A stretch of 64,000 nt of DNA, from contig NJPS01000011.1 of assembly GCA_002946415.1 (NCBI GenBank), positions 558,001-622,000 on the forward strand, in the 5' to 3' direction. The notes under the pieces were generated by a model, which saw only the letters and a list, made by a program, of their open reading frames with translations, made no database searches and was not told the origin of the DNA. Numbering within the stretch: the first letter of the stretch is position 1; the number at the start of each line of letters is the position of its first letter. This DNA comes from Rutstroemia sp. NJR-2017a BVV2 (Eukaryota > Ascomycota > Leotiomycetes > Helotiales > Rutstroemiaceae). Positions 22,804 to 37,412 of the stretch are shown piece by piece. The position numbers were made by a program, and so were the translations under genes.

Positions 22804-24695
22804 ATGGAATCGAAGAGGGCAAAAGAAATGCATACATACATATATGAACGAACGATGTAAATTTGCATCAAAATAATTATTTTCATTCTATTCAAGCAAC
22901 AAAAAGTTTTCATTTCGGACAAGCTGAGCTGGATGGGATGTATAGATGGATGAATGGAAGAGAATCTCCTCGCCCCCGAAGTTTTTATTAATAGATATGG
23001 AACGGAATGGATGAATTGATATGGGACGACTTTTGGTATGGGAATCTCGGGGGTTAAAACTTTTTCTCTCTCCTTCTCTATTCTGTCTCCGCACTCTCTC
23101 TCTGGCTCGCGCTCTCCCTTGTAGTCATATTATATCCACAATACCATTATGGGTTTGGTTGGGCGTTTTTGTTTGTGATTGTTGATGGGTTGATGGGTGG
23201 TGATGTGGTGGTGAGGAGGGTGGGGAGGATGATGTGCAAGTTATACTTTTTAACTGGTTTTTATTTCTGTTGTGGAGTTTTTTTGTTTTTCACTTTTTGG
23301 AGGGGAGGGGAAGGGGTGATGAATGGGGAAGGGTGATGGGATGGGGTGGGGTGAGAGGGGGTTACGGGGGAGTCAGTGGATGGTTGATTGTTGATTCGAG
23401 GGAGGGGTGGGAGTAATACCAACGGATGGCATGGCAGAGAGGAAGTGTGGAGTGTGGGGGATGCATGGAGGCTGGAGGTTTGGGTGAAATTTAGGAAGGA
23501 AGTTGGGGAGTGGGGTTTGAATGGAGATGAAGAGGGGTGATGGAAGAGGAATAATGAATGGGGTGGTGGTGTGAGGACGAGATTTAAATAAATAGAAATG
23601 GGAAATAAAAAAAGTGGAATGAACTTGAAGTTGAATTGGGCGTTTTCTCTCTATGCTCGTGCTTGTTTTGATGGTTTCGGGGTTTCTTAATTTGTACGGA
23701 GGGAGGGAGGGGGACTTTGTGATATGGTATAGTATAGTTATCAGTTTGCTCGAAGAAAAAGTAATAGTCGGCCTCCACGGCAGTGGCCCTCGGAGAGCCA
23801 GCGGAGCGTCATGTGGGAGAGGAAGTACGGTATTCAGACTCTCGCTGCGCTTGAAGAGAATGTGGGGGTTGGAACGCTTCGCCGGGAGTGATAGGTAGGT
23901 AGTAAGTAGGTTGTGTTCAAACTTGTGCTCCTGATGCTTGTTCTGCGTTTGTATTTCTACATTACCGGACCGGGTGAAGGAAATGCTTGAGTTGTGCCTT
24001 GAGCAGATAGGAGGATTGTGATTGCAGGAGATACTGGAGTATAATATACCTCCTCTGCTGTTTTGTTCTTGCTCTTGACGTGACGTGACGTGACGTGACG
24101 TTTGTATATACACTGTATTAAACCCTCCCGCAAGCCAGAGACCGACTTATATATCCTCGTTTTTCACCATCACGACAAAAATCTAGAAGACGTCACGACT
24201 TGCAGTTCGGCTCCCTCCCTCCCTCCCTCACTTATCCACTCTTCTTCCACAGTCCAGACAGGATAGGACAGACAATATAAATTTCCCCAATCCAGTCAAA
24301 AGATCCCGAGCTCAAATGCCGATGTGCTCCGCATGTGTGTTGATGCAGTGGTCATAGCTCTTTATTGCTAATGGTTTGTCAGGCGTGAGGATGGAATAAC
24401 TCAGTAGGCGAACCAGGAAAGTAGGATCATTGGGTTGATTAGAGGAGATATATAGAACAGAGAAAAGATATCCCGATCGAATATGACGAAGCTCCGGGAT
24501 CCGAGCTAAGTCCGATGCGGAGCTGGTGGGAGAGGGAGAGCTTTTAACGATTTGTTACCCCTCCTTTTGTGAATGAGCGGACGAACGCTGTTTTATTCTC
24601 GACACGAAGTTCTTTTAGTATTGGTTTTTGGACCATAAAGGATTATTTTAGCTCATTCAAAAGCAAACGGAAGATACATATACAAGGAGAATATA
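22804..24695. other. Intergenic region
   Basis: About 1.9 kb between the membrane protein stop and SFA1. It has purine-rich GGGATGGG-type tracts (about 23280-23550), a (CTCC)n tract near 24213-24229 and the TGACG array listed separately. No gene is recognised. Confidence 0.55.
24076..24101 (+). promoter_or_regulatory. Five tandem TGACG units
   Basis: TGACG occurs five times head to tail and is followed by T, creating overlapping TGACGTGACGT half-sites. TGACGT is the core of CRE/ATF bZIP sites (Atf1/AtfA in fungi). The array lies about 600 bp upstream of the SFA1 start codon. It may be only a microsatellite; binding is inference. Confidence 0.45.
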
Positions 24696-26316
<1,621 letters not shown>

Positions 26317-27345
26317 CTTGATGGGGATGGAGATGGGAGGACGAAGGAGGAGGAGAAGGCGAGAGCGAGGTTGTAAATGAATGGATGGGGGTAGGGAGGG
26401 GTTTATTGGGTAGTGGCGCTGTGATTGGGGAGTTGGTCAAGGAGGGAGGAAGGGTAGGGAGGAGGGGATACGTACGTGTATATGAGATGCAGTTTATAAA
26501 ATTGTGAATGAGGAATGGATATTATAATGAAAACGTATGAACTGCCTTGAAGGAAGTTAGGAATTTGAATCAACGAATCGACGAAGTAAATAAGTGAATG
26601 ACTGAATGACTGAATGAGTGATGTGTAGAAGCTGGAGTTGAAACTTGAGTTTAAGAAAACATAGATAATTACTTGGATGTGATGTTGCACACAACTCAAG
26701 ACGGTCACTTTCTTTCCGGGAGATGTTCCTTGCACCTACCCACCTCTCGCAACACCATAGACCGATAAGGAAAAACTATATTATGTATATCTTTTATGTA
26801 GGTTACTTGGTATCATCACAATTGGGATCTGGAATCTGGGACTTGTAACTTGGGACTGTCAGTTAGGGAATTGAGGGAATCTGGGACCTGACTTGGGGTG
26901 AGTATAGAGTAGAGCGAAGTTAGAAGGAAGATTCTGTGTTAAGTATATACTCTACTATATATTATATTATACTATTTCAGTACTCTGAATATCTTATTTC
27001 TTTATCTATCCGGCCGGCCGGGTAGGCTGTCTGTCTGTCTGCTGGTGACTTCAGTTCTATCGTCCATCGTAGAGTATGATAGAGGTGATGGTATAGGATA
27101 TGTATCGATAGAACAGACAAACGCTCCTGTGTGCCTGTCTGTTGCTTTACGCCATTCCGATACCCTTCAAACACCCATTCCTATTCCTATTCCTAACCCC
27201 AAGCCCCAAACTCCAACCTCAGCCAACGCACCCTGCGCCGTCCGAAACCCAAAACCCAAAAGCCAAACCCGTCGTAAAAAGATATCACGAACAAAAATCT
27301 GCTCGCAAAAATGCGAAGCAAACTTTTACTTTACTTGACATTGCA
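26317..27345. other. Convergent intergenic region
   Basis: About 1 kb between the SFA1 stop and the stop of the minus-strand peroxin gene. No gene is recognised. It has TGTC repeats near 27028-27040 and AT-rich stretches near 26940-26980. Confidence 0.55.
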
Positions 27346-28970
27346 TTACTTCGCATCCTCGCCTCCCTCACCGCGCACCTCATACCGGCGCTTCACCATC
27401 CTCACCCACCTCCGCCTTCTCCAATCTCCTCTCCTTCCGTCCCAGCTACCGTCCACATCACTGCCTTCTTCCCAACTGATCGTTAAGCCTTTTTTCCCTC
27501 CTCCTGCTCTGCCAATACTATTATACCCACTCCCACTCCCGCTCCCGCTCCCGCTCCCCTCGCCCTCTCCCTCCCCCGCATCCGCACCCCCCTCCCCCTC
27601 ATACCTAATATCATAAACCCACCTCTCCCCCTCCGTCTCGACCTCCACGCCCGTAATAATCCTCTCCTCCACCCACTCCCGACTCCACAGATCCAACGCC
27701 CACTTCTTCTCACTCCACTCCCAACCGCGCGGGGCGCGCACATCTTCGAAAAAGCGGCAGCCGACCGGCCGCCCCGCGTCCATGCGCATGCTGCTCAGCG
27801 GATCGAACGGCGAGCTGCTGAACAGCCAGTGCTCCCACTCGCCGGCGCGCGTCCGCCGCTGCAACTCGAATATCTCGACTTCGCGCGTCTCGGGCGCTGA
27901 GTCCAGGATGATGTCTTGGTCGATGAAGGATTGCAGTTGTGAGGCTAGGGGTGCGCTGCGTGGTTGGATGATGGTTGTGTGTGTGGTGAGCATTTGCCGC
28001 TGGATGGTGGGGTGTCCGAGTGAGGTGATGGTCCAGCCGATGATGAGGAAGATGAGCCGCCAGGGCATGAGGTGCGAAGCGATGAACATGAAGGCGGCGG
28101 TGACAACGAGGAAGAGGAAGAGGGTGGAGGAGAGGGGCTCGTTGGAGAAATTGGTGGAGGGGGTGAGGATCGAGAGGATTTGGTCGTGAAGCCGCGAGAA
28201 GTCTTCCATGCAGTTTTGGAGATCGCGCATGTTGCGGAAGAAATCTTTTGAGAGCTCTTTGACGGGTTTGACGGTCGGTGCGGGTGCAATCGGCGGGCCG
28301 CTCGTTGAGTATGTGTAGGAGTCGCTGGAGATGGTGGTTGGTGGGGCGGGGTGCCGCGCGATGAAGGAGGGGATGAGGATCGCGAGGAGGAGGATCGCGA
28401 GCGGGAGGACGGTTAGGAGATATGGGTCGAGACAGACGAATGTGTAGACTGCGAGGAATGAGAGGGTATGTGACCATTGTTTCCAGCTTAGCAATCGTAT
28501 AACTTTAGCTTGGAAGACGAACACGACGCCGATGCGAGCGTTGAATCGGCGGAAATTGTTCGACATGGTTGTAATATTGAAGGGAGGTCTTTCGACAAAG
28601 TTAGTGGGCGTAGCAGCATCGGGGCGATTTTGACTAGGGTCTTCGAGGGGGATAACTTGTTGTAATAATCTGATCTTGTTAGCAGACCGTTGACGGGGAA
28701 GAAGGAAATCGTGAAATGCGCATACTTTTCCAAGAGTCGATCCTGAACGGAAGCTGAGGTTTCAGAAGCTTTGTCCTGTGCCTTTTTGATATTTTCCTTC
28801 AGCGCGGACTTGTGTCTTCTGAAACGCTGTCGCGCTCCTTCTTTCTGTGTTGGGTCATGATTGTCCGGTAGACTTTCGAGTTCGTCCGCATGTTCGTCGG
28901 CAGGATCAATCCGTATCGCCGGTATAGAGTCATCTCTGTTGATGAATGCATCTACCATGAACTCATCCAT
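27346..28970 (-). CDS. Dysferlin-domain peroxin, Pex23/Pex24/Pex30-like
   Basis: Two minus-strand exons, 28970-28726 and 28669-27346, encode 522 residues. Two paired hydrophobic stretches (around FLAVYTFVCLDPYLLTVLPL and LFLFLVVTAAFMFIASHLM) act as membrane hairpins. The C-terminal half has dysferlin-domain features: ELQRRTRAGEWEHWLFSS, FEDVRAPRGWEWSEKKWALD and a terminal WRRRRWVRMVKRR. This is the layout of the fungal Pex23/Pex24/Pex30 group, which sits in the ER at peroxisome contact sites and controls peroxisome number and size. Between the two dysferlin parts lies a Gly/Glu/Ser low-complexity insert with a (SG)n run coded by a GAGCGG-type repeat. I cannot decide which paralog it is. Confidence 0.85.
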
Positions 28971-31886
28971 ATCTGAGACCGGGAGGATTAAGCTTCTCCG
29001 ATGGGATGAAGAGATGGGGTGGTATCAGTAGGAGGATGTGTTCGCGGATTGTGGTTCATCGAGGGGTCCCGAGTCTTTCGAGGTGAAGATGCGAAACTGC
29101 TTTCACCGAAGGTAGATTATAAACCTCATATATGTGAAAAGTATACTCCGCATACGACGTTATGTGCTTGTCGCATCAATCATTAAGCCGTGGTTGAACA
29201 TTCATTGAGCCAATGCTGTTGTCGTTTGTCCCTGGATCTCAAACATGTGAATGTTTGAAGTGACGCCGTTTAGCGATGCCGATAGCCTACCGTAATCCAA
29301 GTTATCGGAGGCATGACGTTTCTGACAAGATTGCCGCGCCGCCGAAGCGCCGGGCTGGGCTGGAAGGCTGAAAGAAAGGCTGAGAGGCTGAGAGGCTGAG
29401 AGGCATTCATTTCGGTGCAACCAGCAGAACCTGAAAGTTTACAGGGAATTTCAGCATCGTGAAACCTTAGCATTCTACCCATGCGACATGCAATATCCAA
29501 TGGACGGTCGAAATCTCGGTACTGCGAAAGTAAATAAATGAATCCGAGCATGGCGAGCACGGCACTCCAGCCGAATGTTATTGGTCTGAGCGTCCCAACA
29601 ACAAATTTTATTGACAGATGGGGATGGGCATGGGCATGGGGATGGGCATGGCGATGGTAATGGATACCGGGGACGTGTTATGAGGATAAGTGGTGGGTGG
29701 GATGTGAGAAATTCGATGGGTTGATGGACGGACGACGAGAGGGCTATCATGGGGTTGCGTTTGAACAAATTTCGAGTAATAATGCAGGGTACCAAGGGAT
29801 TTCCTATTCCAGTCAAGAGATCAACAATCGAGGATGCAGGTTCATGCCGGCAATGTGGTGACCCTTTTTTCGCGATACTGTGCAACCTTCATTTGAGAGT
29901 ACGAGCATATGTACAAGTAAGCAGGTCTGCCCACCCGCCCACAGGTCGTTGAGTGAGCACAGAACGGGGATCTCAACTTCCTGTGAACCTTATAAGACCA
30001 GCGCCCGAGGCAGTTTTGATATTCCTGAAACATATCATATCTGCGTTGCATCTTCTCTATCATTGGTACTTTGGGCTAAAGCTGCACGTGTTAGGGGTCT
30101 GCTTTGGATGAGTGACGGAAGCAGGTGGTCGATGAAAACGAAAGGGATGTTGTGGTGGGAAAAAGGGGTTGCGTGACTACTCGGCGGCCTTGTGGACCAA
30201 GAGAGCTGTACCTTGGTATTTACCTGACAAAGTAGACATAGGTTGGACGAAGCTGCACGTCGTACAAGGGAAATATATGTAGGAGGTAGCTAGCATGAAC
30301 ATAACATTGACCGCTTGAATGCACTGCACTGTACTGTCGCATACTTTACTGTACATTGCATCAAGGTTAATCGAGATATCGTTGCCCAGCATTGATGCTA
30401 GATGCTAGATACTGTGCGTTGCCCACCGCACAGAAACCCAACGTCCGATACCCCCGTAGTGGAAAGCCTTGAAAGCTTCGACGAAGCATGAGAGAGGTCA
30501 GAGGTCAAAGGTCAAGTCCAGCAAGGCCTTAACACAACGGCTGTCATTGTCATCCTCCATCTGGCTGGGATTGGTGGCAAGCCATGTCAATGTCAGATTT
30601 ACCTTTTGTAAACAAGTCGACGCGGGTTTCTGTCTTTCCCATGCCCTGCCCTCTTCCGTACATCTCTCATTTCTTCTCATAGTAAACACGCAACACACGG
30701 TACTGTACGTAGAGAATAATCTTGAAGTTATTAACATCTCATTACGGAAGCTCACCTTCTTCGTAGATTTTTGAAGGGCACCCATCCCATATTCCATCCT
30801 GACCGCCGGGATATTTGCTTTTTTCGCTCTTCCTATTGGTCTCTCTTGGGCTCTATTCAATGTCTGATAGGCTTGGACACATCTCGCTACTACAGAGAAG
30901 TTAAGGTCCGCGGTCCACGGTCCACCGTCTAGTCTCTACGGGCAACGACCGTACCCTTTCGACTGCGCTTGCATCTGCACCTGGCTGGGCAAGGCATGGT
31001 CAAGAGAATTTCGTATTTCGTGTACTAAAAGCGCTGAGTGAGTGAGTGTGAGTAAGTGAGTAAGTGAGCAAGTGAGGAGTGGAAGCAACAGCAGAGTCGA
31101 TACAACCCAGACGAGACACGACGAGCCTCAATCCAATCCGCCATTCTAAAAACGGGAACCTGCCATTATTGTTCAACCTACCCGCAGCCTCAATTCGAGA
31201 ACCACTTCCACTCTCACTCCCACTCCCACTCCCACTACCACTACCGACTTCCCCAGAAAAAATAAAACGCATCACCATTCACCTTCTGACAACAATTCCT
31301 CTATTCTGTACATAATTGTACACGAATGAGCCGCATTGGGGAAAGACAGAAAGATACCTCTCAGCTACACCTGTCAAATCACGAGTTCCGTAACCTTACG
31401 GACATCCAACCTTGAGGCTTGAATATCAACAACTGCCCACCCTCCGCCTTCCTTCCACCCTCCTGCAAGGTTGCGAGGCACTGTACTACTACCGTACACA
31501 ACGACCTACTTACCAAGTTACCATACCATTACTATCCGGTCAACGCGCTGCGGTTTGGTCTCGCAGTTGTTGTGGAGTGAGCGAGAACATTGGAACCACA
31601 ATTGCCTAACCTTACCCTTTACCTTACTTACCACTACTATACTTTACAAACAGAGCTTCTTCCTTATTTTACCCTGCCTTGCCTGCCTGCTTTCTCCATC
31701 GACTATTACCCAAAACTTCCCTGTTTACAAGCAATTACCTAGACGACACTTTTTTGAAATGAAATAGTCTATCCATCATCTCGGCCCTGCACGGACTGAG
31801 CTTGAAAGACAGGAAAATACTTGTACAGGACTGGAATACTCCATTAATTTGCGTCGCTGGATCTTCCTGGCGACTTTTAGTTCTCC
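28971..31886. other. Long divergent promoter region
   Basis: About 2.9 kb between the divergent starts of the peroxin gene and pom1. No gene is recognised. Simple repeats are present: GGCTGAGA runs near 29378-29402, GGGCATGGGGAT runs near 29621-29655, and CACTCC runs near 31208-31240. The last 500 bp is CT-rich, like a fungal leader. The large size is usual for polarity regulators with long 5' UTRs. Confidence 0.55.
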
Positions 31887-32587
31887 ATGATTCGCGAACA
31901 GAGGGCTCCTTCCGGTCCACGACCTGACATCTCCCCAACGAGACAGTAAGAAAAATTTCTTTCTTCTCTTCGATTGAGGCCCTCACGGCGCTCACCTGTA
32001 CTAATAATTGTAATAGACGCATTTCGGAGAACTACGTTTCCGCCGTAGGGACTGGAGGGTCCCGTTTGTTGACTGGGAAGGATTCTACATTGAATGCCCC
32101 TCCGCGAAACAACCATACAGTGTTTACATTTGGAAGTCCCACCGACGATAATTCCGGCTCCTACGATTTCCTACCGTCTCCGAGCTTCGACGATCTGCAG
32201 ACCAGCATCTCCAATGAGCTTCAGCTCACAACGCAATTTCCAGCAGCCGGCGGAGATATCATGACGAAAGATAAACCTACAGCGGGCATTAAAACATCTA
32301 TACATGATGGAAGGGCAATAGGTTCTGCACGCGGGTTATCAGGGCCACGCCCGGCAAGGACATCCTCATTTCAACGTCGACAAAGCTTGAACAATCGCCA
32401 AAGTAGCATTTCTTCCACAGCCTCCACCAATTCTGGAAACATGGAGCCTTCAAATGCTCCTCTGGCAGTGAGGAATCGACGCCAAAATCAATATCCACCT
32501 ATATCTGGAAGTGCTGCTGCGAATGCGCCGGTCACGAGAGCTCCGCGAAGATCTGTGGGTGGTGCTGATGTAGATTACTCGAATAAG

Positions 32588-32618
<31 letters not shown>

Positions 32619-35600
32619 CAGGAGCAGGAGCAGGACTGGGACAGAGACGACGACCAAGTCTGGCCCCAAGCACATCAATACAGTCTTTGTCCGATGCTGC
32701 CAATGCATCTGCGAGGGCGAATAATGGGCCGCCCCCAAGTTATACAGATGGCGCACGAGGATTAACGGCTGCAAGGGCTGCCAAAACAAAATCGCTACAA
32801 CCACCTGCAAAGAGTCAGCCATCGCTTTCTATTCAGCCAGGAACTCCGGATCATAGCAGGTCCTCGTCTCTTGCTGCAAGATCACCCGCCAGGACAAATG
32901 CTGTAGTCACAATGGCGAATACACCATCATCTGCGGCCTCGAAGAGAATGTCGATTGTTCCAGGATCTCATGCAACTGGACTTGGTGCTAGGACGGTAAG
33001 TCCAACAGATGCTCGAAGAGCCAAACGGTTATCTACTGCACATGGTGGTGCACCTGGCACACCGGGAACTCCACCAACTCCTCAACCTGATGCACCCTTT
33101 CCCGCCTTCACTCCTCGAACGTCGTCGCGATCGCCATCAATGCTACCTCGAAAAGTGCCTACTCCTTCCTCCTCGCGAACTACACCGGACATTAATCGTA
33201 AGTACAACTCTACTTTGTCAGTTACGCCAAATGCAAGCGGTAACACGTCTCGAGCTGCAGGTTCTTTGCAACCACGACTATCGTCACTCGCACCCTCGAC
33301 TTCACGACTACCCACACCAAAGTCTCGGAATGTTCATAGTTCAGCAGGCAACAACGAGGAAGAGGATGTGCCACCGGTACCAGCGATACCCAAAGCTTAC
33401 GAGTCGCCTAAGGATTCGCCGTCAGAGCCTCCATTCTTTGCCAAGCGGAAGACAAGCATGCCTTTCGAAACTAGCAGCATTAATAGCACATCCACAAACA
33501 GCATATCAGGAAGAAACTCTGACCGTGAGCATGTACGGAATGAGCGAGAACCAAAGAGGTTGAGACACGCCCCACCAGCTACTAGCTCAAATTCAGATCT
33601 TGAACAGAAGGCGAGTGCGAGCGCGACACCGGTTAAGAAAAAGAATTTGCAGCCACTCCGACTTCCGCCATTGAATTTACTACCATTGAGTAATCCAACT
33701 GCTACTAAAGCTGCCGCTATATCCAACCCAGAACCGTTGCCAAATGGCGCCGTCACGCCTCCTCCAAGGAGAGTGAATACCAAGACACCCAGCTCGCCCA
33801 TGACAGCATCGAAAACTTCATTTTTCTCGCGGAGGGCTGAATCGAAGGCAGAGCGTCAATTGCAGCAAATGCGAAGTAACAGCTCGATTTACCACGGTCG
33901 ACCTGGTTCTGTTTCGCAGCTAGGTGAAAATGAATCGGAATCAAAGCCTATTCCAATAGCCAGTCGACCACCACCGAGAGCCACTTCGCCTTATCTTTCT
34001 ACGTCCTTACCAAAACATCACGGAGACAACGTGCTCATGCCTCGTTCGAAGACTAGTGGTGACTTCACAACCTTGGATATTTCAAGTGATAGCAAGCCAA
34101 TGAGATTAACTGGGCCGCGTGCATTGAAGGTAAACAAGTTGGCCAAGAGTGATACGCCAGCGGAAGTCTCAAGTCCAGAAGAACCCCCGACGCCTTCATC
34201 AGCAACTTCACTGAGGAGGAAATTAAGTCTTGGCTGGAAAAGATCTGGCTCAAAAGCCACTGCAAATGCTTCCCATGCTGCGAACGAAAGAGAATCGAAC
34301 CAACCGCCCCCACCTCCAAAACACGATAATATGCCACCACCAAAACTACCAGCTTCAGCTACTATGAATAATCTAAACAACAGCAATTCGGCATCAAACA
34401 CTAGCCCGTCATCCAAGGCGACTACCACTTATCTCAACTCTAGCAGGAGGAAGAGCTCTGTTTCAAGCTTAACCATGTTCACAGGCCACACTAAAAGCGA
34501 TAGCTGGGGTCTCACTCGAAGTCCAAAGAAGGAAGCTTCGACAGAAAGCGTTGCGACCGAACGGAATATCCCAACATCTAGTTCCAGAACGACCTCATCT
34601 GTCATGCACAAAATGCTGAATCCGAAATCCTCGAGTAACAGCATCAGACATCAAGATCATTGGACGGCGGATTTGGACAAAGACGATTTGCAGGCCGAGG
34701 AGGAAACGAGGAAGCTAGGACTTAAGCGCAAAGAAACGGAGCATGCGGCTCGATTGTTAGACGCATTACGAAAACGCGCGACGCCTAAAGACCGTGTACC
34801 GCCCCAGCAAGCTCTCAAACTCGTTACGCATCTTAACATATACGAAAGAGGGGAAATTGTGGACTACAAGGATATCTATTTCTGTGGTACAGCAAGTGCT
34901 GCTAAACACGTTGGCCAACTTCAATCTGACGCTGCAAACTTCGGTTATGATGATGACAGGGGCGATTATCAGATTGCGGCTGGTGATCATCTTGCATATC
35001 GCTACGAGATCATCGATGTTCTTGGTAAGGGAAGTTTCGGGCAAGTGGTGAGATGCATCGATCACAAGACTGGTGTTTTGGTAGCTATCAAGATCATTCG
35101 TAACAAGAAGAGATTCCACCAGCAAGCTTTGGTAGAGGTGAATATCTTGCAGAAATTGCGGGAGTGGGTATGTTAATTTTGCTTCTTCACATTTTGACAT
35201 CCAGCTAATTATTATTACAGGATCCCAAGAACAAGCACAGCATGGTCAACTTTGTCCAGAGCTTCTATTTCCGCGGTCATCTTTGCATCTCTACTGAACT
35301 TTTGGACATGAATCTCTACGAATTGATCAAATCGAACTCTTTCCGTGGATTCTCCCTTAAGATTGTCCGGCGATTTACTAAACAAATGCTAAGCAGTTTG
35401 CTATTGTTGAAATCGAAGAAGGTCATCCATTGCGACTTGAAACCCGAAAACATTCTTTTGGCACATCCACTGCATTCGGAAATCAAGGTTATCGATTTCG
35501 GTTCTAGTTGTTTCGAGCACGAGAAGGTCTATACGTATATTCAATCTAGATTCTATCGGTCGCCTGAGGTCATCTTAGGTATGACCTATGGGTTACCAAT

Positions 35601-36321
35601 AGATATGTGGAGTTTGGGATGTATTCTTGCCGAACTGTATACTGGAGTACCTATTTTCCCCGGTGAAAACGAGCAAGAGCAACTTGCATGTATTATGGAG
35701 GTATTTGGTCCACCAGAAAAGCACTTGATTGAGAAGAGTACCCGCAGGAAGCTCTTCTTCGACTCTCTCGGCAAGCCACGTCTTACAGTTTCATCGAAAG
35801 GACGCAGACGTCGACCCTCTTCCAAATCACTTCAACAAGTCTTGAAATGTGATGACGAAGCTTTCCTCGACTTCTTAGCCCGTTGCTTAAGATGGGATCC
35901 CGATCGACGAATGAAGCCCGACGAAGCAGTCAGGCACGAATTCATCTCTGGTCAAAAAGCAGCTCCCCCTCGCATGCTCACTCGAATCGAATCACCCATA
36001 AAGCGGCACAACACCACCGCCGCACCATCCACTTCCACCAACAGACCTCTTCCCGAACCACCCGCCACCAGCTACAAAAGTGGCACGGCGGCCAGAGCCC
36101 GCGAGGCTACGGCTAACAGCCCGTCTAAAGCTCTCCCTCGACGTCAATCAAACGTCAACTCGACGGTCACAGGCCCCCCGGGCCCGAAACGCACTAGTAC
36201 GGGCGGTCCTACCCCCAGCGCAAGTAATAGCAGTTTACCCAGAGTCACCAGGAGTGTGAGTGCGAAGCAGGACTTGGCATCGGCGGGTGCGACGGCGGCG
36301 ATGAGTAGTAGGCGGCCGTGA
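31887..36321 (+). CDS. pom1: DYRK-family protein kinase, Pom1 ortholog
   Basis: Three exons, 31887-31945, 32017-35167 and 35221-36321, encode about 1436 residues. The first 900 residues are Ser/Pro/Ala-rich and disordered, with a poly-Ala/(GA)n tract from CAG/GGAGCA repeats near 32590-32630. The kinase domain spans about residues 1014-1312: glycine loop GKGSFGQVV, VAIK lysine, catalytic HCDLKPENILL, an SSC-type DFG segment (VIDFGSS), and the activation-loop YTYIQSRFYRSPEVILG near residue 1175, whose second Tyr is autophosphorylated in DYRKs. A DYRK homology segment precedes it (YERGEIVDYKDIYFCG). Class II DYRKs of this kind are Pom1, which forms polar gradients controlling cell size and division site. 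The short first exon was chosen because its ATG and phase join cleanly. Confidence 0.94.
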
Positions 36322-37412
36322 AGGAGCTTGGGAATGAGCTGGAGCGGGTGATGTGTTGGCATGGGATGGCATGGGATGCTTGGGCTTAGCTATATGTATG
36401 AAACGAACAGATTTGAACATGAACAATACCTTTACCTTACCCTTTTTCTCCCATTCGGTTGTTGGTTGGGATAATGTTTATAATAGGGAGTGCAAAGATT
36501 GTTTGTGTGTGCGCTTGAATTAGACTTGAAAATTTTTTGGTGCTCTCTAATGGTGCGAGTCTTTGGAGTCTTGTTTTTTTGTTGCTGGGGTGTGAGTTTG
36601 TGGTGCGCTGTGTTGTGGTGTTGTGTTGGATTGCTTTGTATGGGAATGGAAGGAATAGATGGCATAATAATAAAGTCACGGGGGGTGGCGTGGATGGATG
36701 GGTGCGATGTATAAGGGATCGCCTTTTCTTTTGTTTTGGATGGGGGAGCGGTTGGAAGTGAGAGGTATATGTTGCTTGGTTGATTTCGGGATGGGACGGG
36801 GTATAAGCGGAGGGAAGAGAGAAGAGAGAAAAGGGAAACGGCGGGGGAGAGAAAGAGGAGTTATATGAATTCATGAACAGATAAATAAATAATGAATAGA
36901 GAATATTGAGGATAATTCTTTTCCGGGAAGATGTATTATATACCTTACTGCCCTTTCCCCTTTAGGAGGAATCGGAAGTACAAGGAGTGAGCTAGTCCTA
37001 TAGATATCAATGATGGTGATGGTCCATTCATATTTTCGTCCCTCTTCCTTGAAAGTTGTGATATTTGAGTACTATGATGATGAATACTACCGAGATATAT
37101 CCATATCCATAATATCTACCAGACCAAAATTTCTTTCCCTTTCCTCCTCATCTGGCTTTTTTTCTTCTTTTCCATAGCTAATATCCATGATATCTTGCTG
37201 TGCACCTAACACCTCTCAACATCCTAACCTCTTGTGCATTAATCTCCCCTCGACTGCTATCATCCATATAATCGTCGTTTCGGAAAATGTCCTTTTTCTC
37301 CAAAAACTTCCAAAAAACCGAACAAAAGAGCGTCGTGACATTAAAACAAACATGACCAAAAAGACTCCACACATCCAGCTTTCCCTCCCTTTTCATTTTC
37401 CCTATTCATCTC
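36322..37412. other. Convergent intergenic region
   Basis: About 1.1 kb between the pom1 stop and the stop of the minus-strand GPI protein gene. No gene is recognised. Confidence 0.55.

Noticed and set aside
27710..28477. 255-codon open frame overlapping the peroxin gene
   Set aside because: It is another frame of the same GC-rich minus-strand exon; its His/Pro/Arg-rich product has no domain features, whereas the overlapping frame has membrane and dysferlin motifs.
30494..30515. GGTCA repeats resembling nuclear-receptor half-sites
   Set aside because: Fungi lack nuclear receptors of this kind; this is a short simple repeat.
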